This document shows positions 61,301 to 64,000 of a stretch of DNA of 64,000 nucleotides, piece after piece. The notes beneath the pieces are model-generated. The model was not told the origin of the DNA and did not search any database. It saw only the letters and a program-made list of their open reading frames with translations. This DNA is from Branchiostoma belcheri. Taxonomy: Eukaryota > Chordata > Leptocardii > Amphioxiformes > Branchiostomatidae. Position numbers and translations under genes: made by a program. Numbering within the stretch: position 1 is the stretch's first letter; each line of letters starts with the position of its first letter. The stretch spans positions 2,435,392-2,499,391 of the forward strand of contig NW_017803843.1 of the NCBI RefSeq assembly GCF_001625305.1. Direction: 5' to 3'.

Positions 61301-63694
61301 TCTCAGGTGACAATATGTACATCCAACACACATGCCTTTGTGAAAAGATAATGTACCACACAGGTTTTATCAATTTTTTTCTACACTCTACCTCCTGAAG
61401 TACACACATCAGCTTTTCTTGTGCACTAATCAAGCAATACAAGTACAAAAAGATACACACAATATCAGACAGTGTCACTAACACGATAACAACACAAAAA
61501 GGCTCAATATATGTCTGAAAAGCTCTACATTCTTAGTACATTCTTAATACTGTATCCACAATATAGATTAACTACAAGCATCACAGGACAAAATAAATAA
61601 GTACATTCTTGGAAATTCAAATGTACAGCAAATTATGACCTCCAATTAGACTCAAGCTTATTCTACTGTAACTTATCTTATGTTCCTAGACAGCTCAGAT
61701 ACTGTCCAAGAATCAGCCTCCTGCACGACAGGTTATACCTGTGCATATCAAATTAGCACATGGATAAAGGAATGGATTGAAATGTGTATCGTTCCCCAAC
61801 TCTATAGGATTGGTAAGACATGCCTTCAGCAGTCTATTTACAACAATTCAAGGTAAGCAAATAGAATGCCACAAAAACTATGTACATCTTGATAAAAACA
61901 TCCTACTGGATATATTATAATGCATAAAGTTTATGCCTAAAGGTACATGGACACGCTGTAATTCACCACTTGACATGTCAGCCTTGCCTGCTAGGTCACA
62001 AGGACCTAAAAGATCATGATATCAGACAATATTTACTTTTCTGAATGGTGTTCCTGTACATCCTGAAGACCATCCCTGTTGGAAGATATTACAAATATAC
62101 TTCAGTCGTTCATCCATGCTGTCTTGTCGTTTCCCATTGATCTGACAAGTGCAATGCCATTCTCTTTTCAACAGAAATTCCATAAATACATGTACTCCTA
62201 AATATAACCTACATGCACAACATAATCCTATGTCACTAAAAGTAGCATTTTCTATGAAGAGTTTGGTCCATGGCAAAGTTATCAGCCTGTATCTGCTCTA
62301 CATGGTATTATGTACGAAAGAATGATACTGAATTTCACTGGATGAACTGCATACATAGCATTACATTGTTGACATCTTAATTTTTTCATGCAAACTATCA
62401 ACACACATCATCTTAGATATAGTTACATGTTTCCATGCCTATGTACAATTGTTTACTAATATCACATACAAATCATGTAAATGCTTGACACAGTCCATTT
62501 GATTAACACTTGCGTATCTTTAATCTCATGTTTGGATCTAAAATTACCTTGACCACACAGTACTATACATCAACCACATTATCTCCATTTGTGTGCTGCC
62601 TACAAATGTGTGTCACAAATGTCACTTCCAAATACCTGATCAGACTTTATATACCAAGAAAACTGACCATGCCATTATTACAGTTTTAGTTTGTTCTCTG
62701 ATAGATTCAATGCTTTAGCTGCCTAGTCTTCTCAACTCCTTCCTGGTTTTACATGACTTCCAGTACAAAAATAGTTTCTAATCCTCAAAAATATGTTTGT
62801 CTTATTGCCTTGTTTCAATTTTGCCATGATAAATCATAAGTCATCCAGATCACTTTCATATTTCCAACCTCTCTCAAACTTACCCTAGTGTTTTCGGACT
62901 AGCCTATAATACCTTGTGGGTGCTGGAGATTAATGATGTGCTATTACTTTGAATATACAAAGATCAGGTTATCCCTGCCATCATCTGGTTATGTTCTTTG
63001 CATGCAGATTGAGTTTTCATGTCACAACTGAACAGACTGCTATCTATTGAAAGCTTTCTTTACTTCTGATAGTAGCCTATATTAGATAAAATGCAAACCA
63101 AGAGAGTATTATCTACCGGTACATTTATAACTGACTTCTTTTGATATTGTTAGGTTCAAAGTCTTTTGCAAAATATCTTACATCTTATTGAAAACATGAA
63201 TTAATAACAACTTCAAAGTACAACATGCTTCAAACAAAGGGACTTAAGTTGGGAGTTGGTATCCATGAAAGCAACACTGAGCTGCTTATATGAAAACTCC
63301 TGTCTGGAAACAGCAAGCCAAGAGATACCATAACACACACATTTTCACATTGATGAACTCTTGTCAGTCTAAATAGTGCACAACAGGATGAAATCTATTG
63401 TGCCTGTCAGTAGTTCTTGCAGACAGGCCTGTATATTTCAGGTATCCTGTTGTAATATTGCACATCCCACAATTTGAATGATGATTTCATTGCTTTATAT
63501 AAAACTGTCTGAAAAAGAACATACATGTAGTTATCATTCAAGTATCTTTCAGGGGAGCTACGTATAAATCAATTGAAACATTACAGGACAGTGGAGACCA
63601 TATTTTTTAAATCTCTTACCAGCTTCCTGAACAATGATACTTTTTCTACTATTGAATACTTTGTGTGTCTTTGACCTGAAGAAGCACAGATACT
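58308..63694. other. PPP4R4 3' UTR and convergent intergenic region
   Basis: A long 3' UTR may run to the AATAAA at 60684-60689. Beyond it the DNA should be the 3' UTR of the minus-strand zinc-finger gene and spacer. Short open frames on both strands have no recognisable domain. No transposon ends were noticed. Confidence 0.5.
60684..60689 (+). terminator. Candidate PPP4R4 distal polyadenylation signal
   Basis: AATAAA in TTTTGTAATAAAGCAAAG, followed within 30 bp by a T/G-rich stretch (CTGTTTTCTGTCTT). Use would give a 3' UTR of about 2.4 kb; nearer sites may exist. Confidence 0.45.
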
Positions 63695-63853
63695 CTATGC
63701 GACATCCACTCTCATAGGAATGATCCCACTGACTGTCAGGATCTTGCCATGCTTGGACCTCAGGTGTCTCTTGTAGGTGTTTCTAGTCTTGAATCTGCGT
63801 GGACAGTCGCAGCAGGCGAACGGGGACTCGCCTGTGTGTCGGCGCAAATGTTC
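63695..63853 (-). CDS. C2H2 zinc-finger protein, last coding exon (partial gene)
   Basis: Acceptor CTGTTGCAG then an open frame of 52 codons to TAG. It starts EHLRRHTGESPFAC, the end of one finger plus a TGE-type linker. One full finger follows: C-x2-C, twelve residues, H-x4-H (CCDC ... KRHLRSKH). The tail is GKILTVSGIIPMRVDVA. Upstream exons lie beyond the right edge. The family member cannot be named from one finger; DNA binding is inferred from fold and linker. Confidence 0.85.
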   Translation of the reverse strand, partial: EHLRRHTGESPFACCDCPRRFKTRNTYKRHLRSKHGKILTVSGIIPMRVDVA

Positions 63854-64000
63854 CTGCAACAGACATACAGGTGTAGTCTGAATCGCCAGGGATGGCTACC
63901 AGTACATTCAATCTAACAACTCACAAATCTCCATGAAAAGTGTACAAATTACACACACTTGTTGATTGTTGTTAATCATTAATAGACATATTTGTCAATG

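Overview
This is eukaryotic genomic DNA, not bacterial. Genes are broken into many short exons with GT-AG introns, the non-coding DNA is AT-rich and carries short transposon relics and microsatellites, and there is one 675-bp run of N (16567-17241). The gene set and the tail-to-tail GPB5/GPA2 hormone pair point to an invertebrate deuterostome, most likely an amphioxus (Branchiostoma). The species call is inference. All exon models were built by hand from splice sites, reading-frame continuity and recalled family resemblance; no search was run.

Layout. 34-2022 (-): DPAGT1, first enzyme of N-glycan assembly, cut off at the left edge and carrying one apparent frameshift. 2986-7629 (+): ARCN1, the delta subunit of COPI, complete in 11 exons (511 aa). 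10183-25708 (-): AP4M1, the mu subunit of AP-4; 14 exons are visible and one is probably lost in the N gap. 25709-32361: intergenic, no gene recognised. 32362-33389 (+): GPB5, and 35084-36231 (-): GPA2, the two subunits of thyrostimulin, convergent and 1.7 kb apart. 36232-40918: intergenic, with an old tandem duplication. 40919-58307 (+): PPP4R4, complete in 26 exons (902 aa). 58308-63694: PPP4R4 3' UTR and intergenic DNA. 63695-63853 (-): last coding exon of a C2H2 zinc-finger gene that continues past the right edge.

Five of the seven genes serve the secretory route: glycan precursor synthesis (DPAGT1), coat and adaptor proteins (ARCN1, AP4M1) and a secreted heterodimeric hormone (GPB5, GPA2). 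ARCN1 and AP4M1 are convergent neighbours from one superfamily, as both end in a mu-homology domain.

The repeats are informative. Two copies of one hAT-like element lie in opposite orientation in ARCN1 and AP4M1 introns. A second hAT-like element has an exact 8-bp target duplication. Three near-perfect hairpin elements crowd AP4M1 introns 3 and 4, and a TAA-flanked inverted-repeat element and a tRNA-derived SINE sit in ARCN1 introns. Regulatory candidates are YY1/TISU-like ATGGC motifs next to three gene starts and a cluster of TGACGTCA (CRE) sites around the last exon of GPA2.
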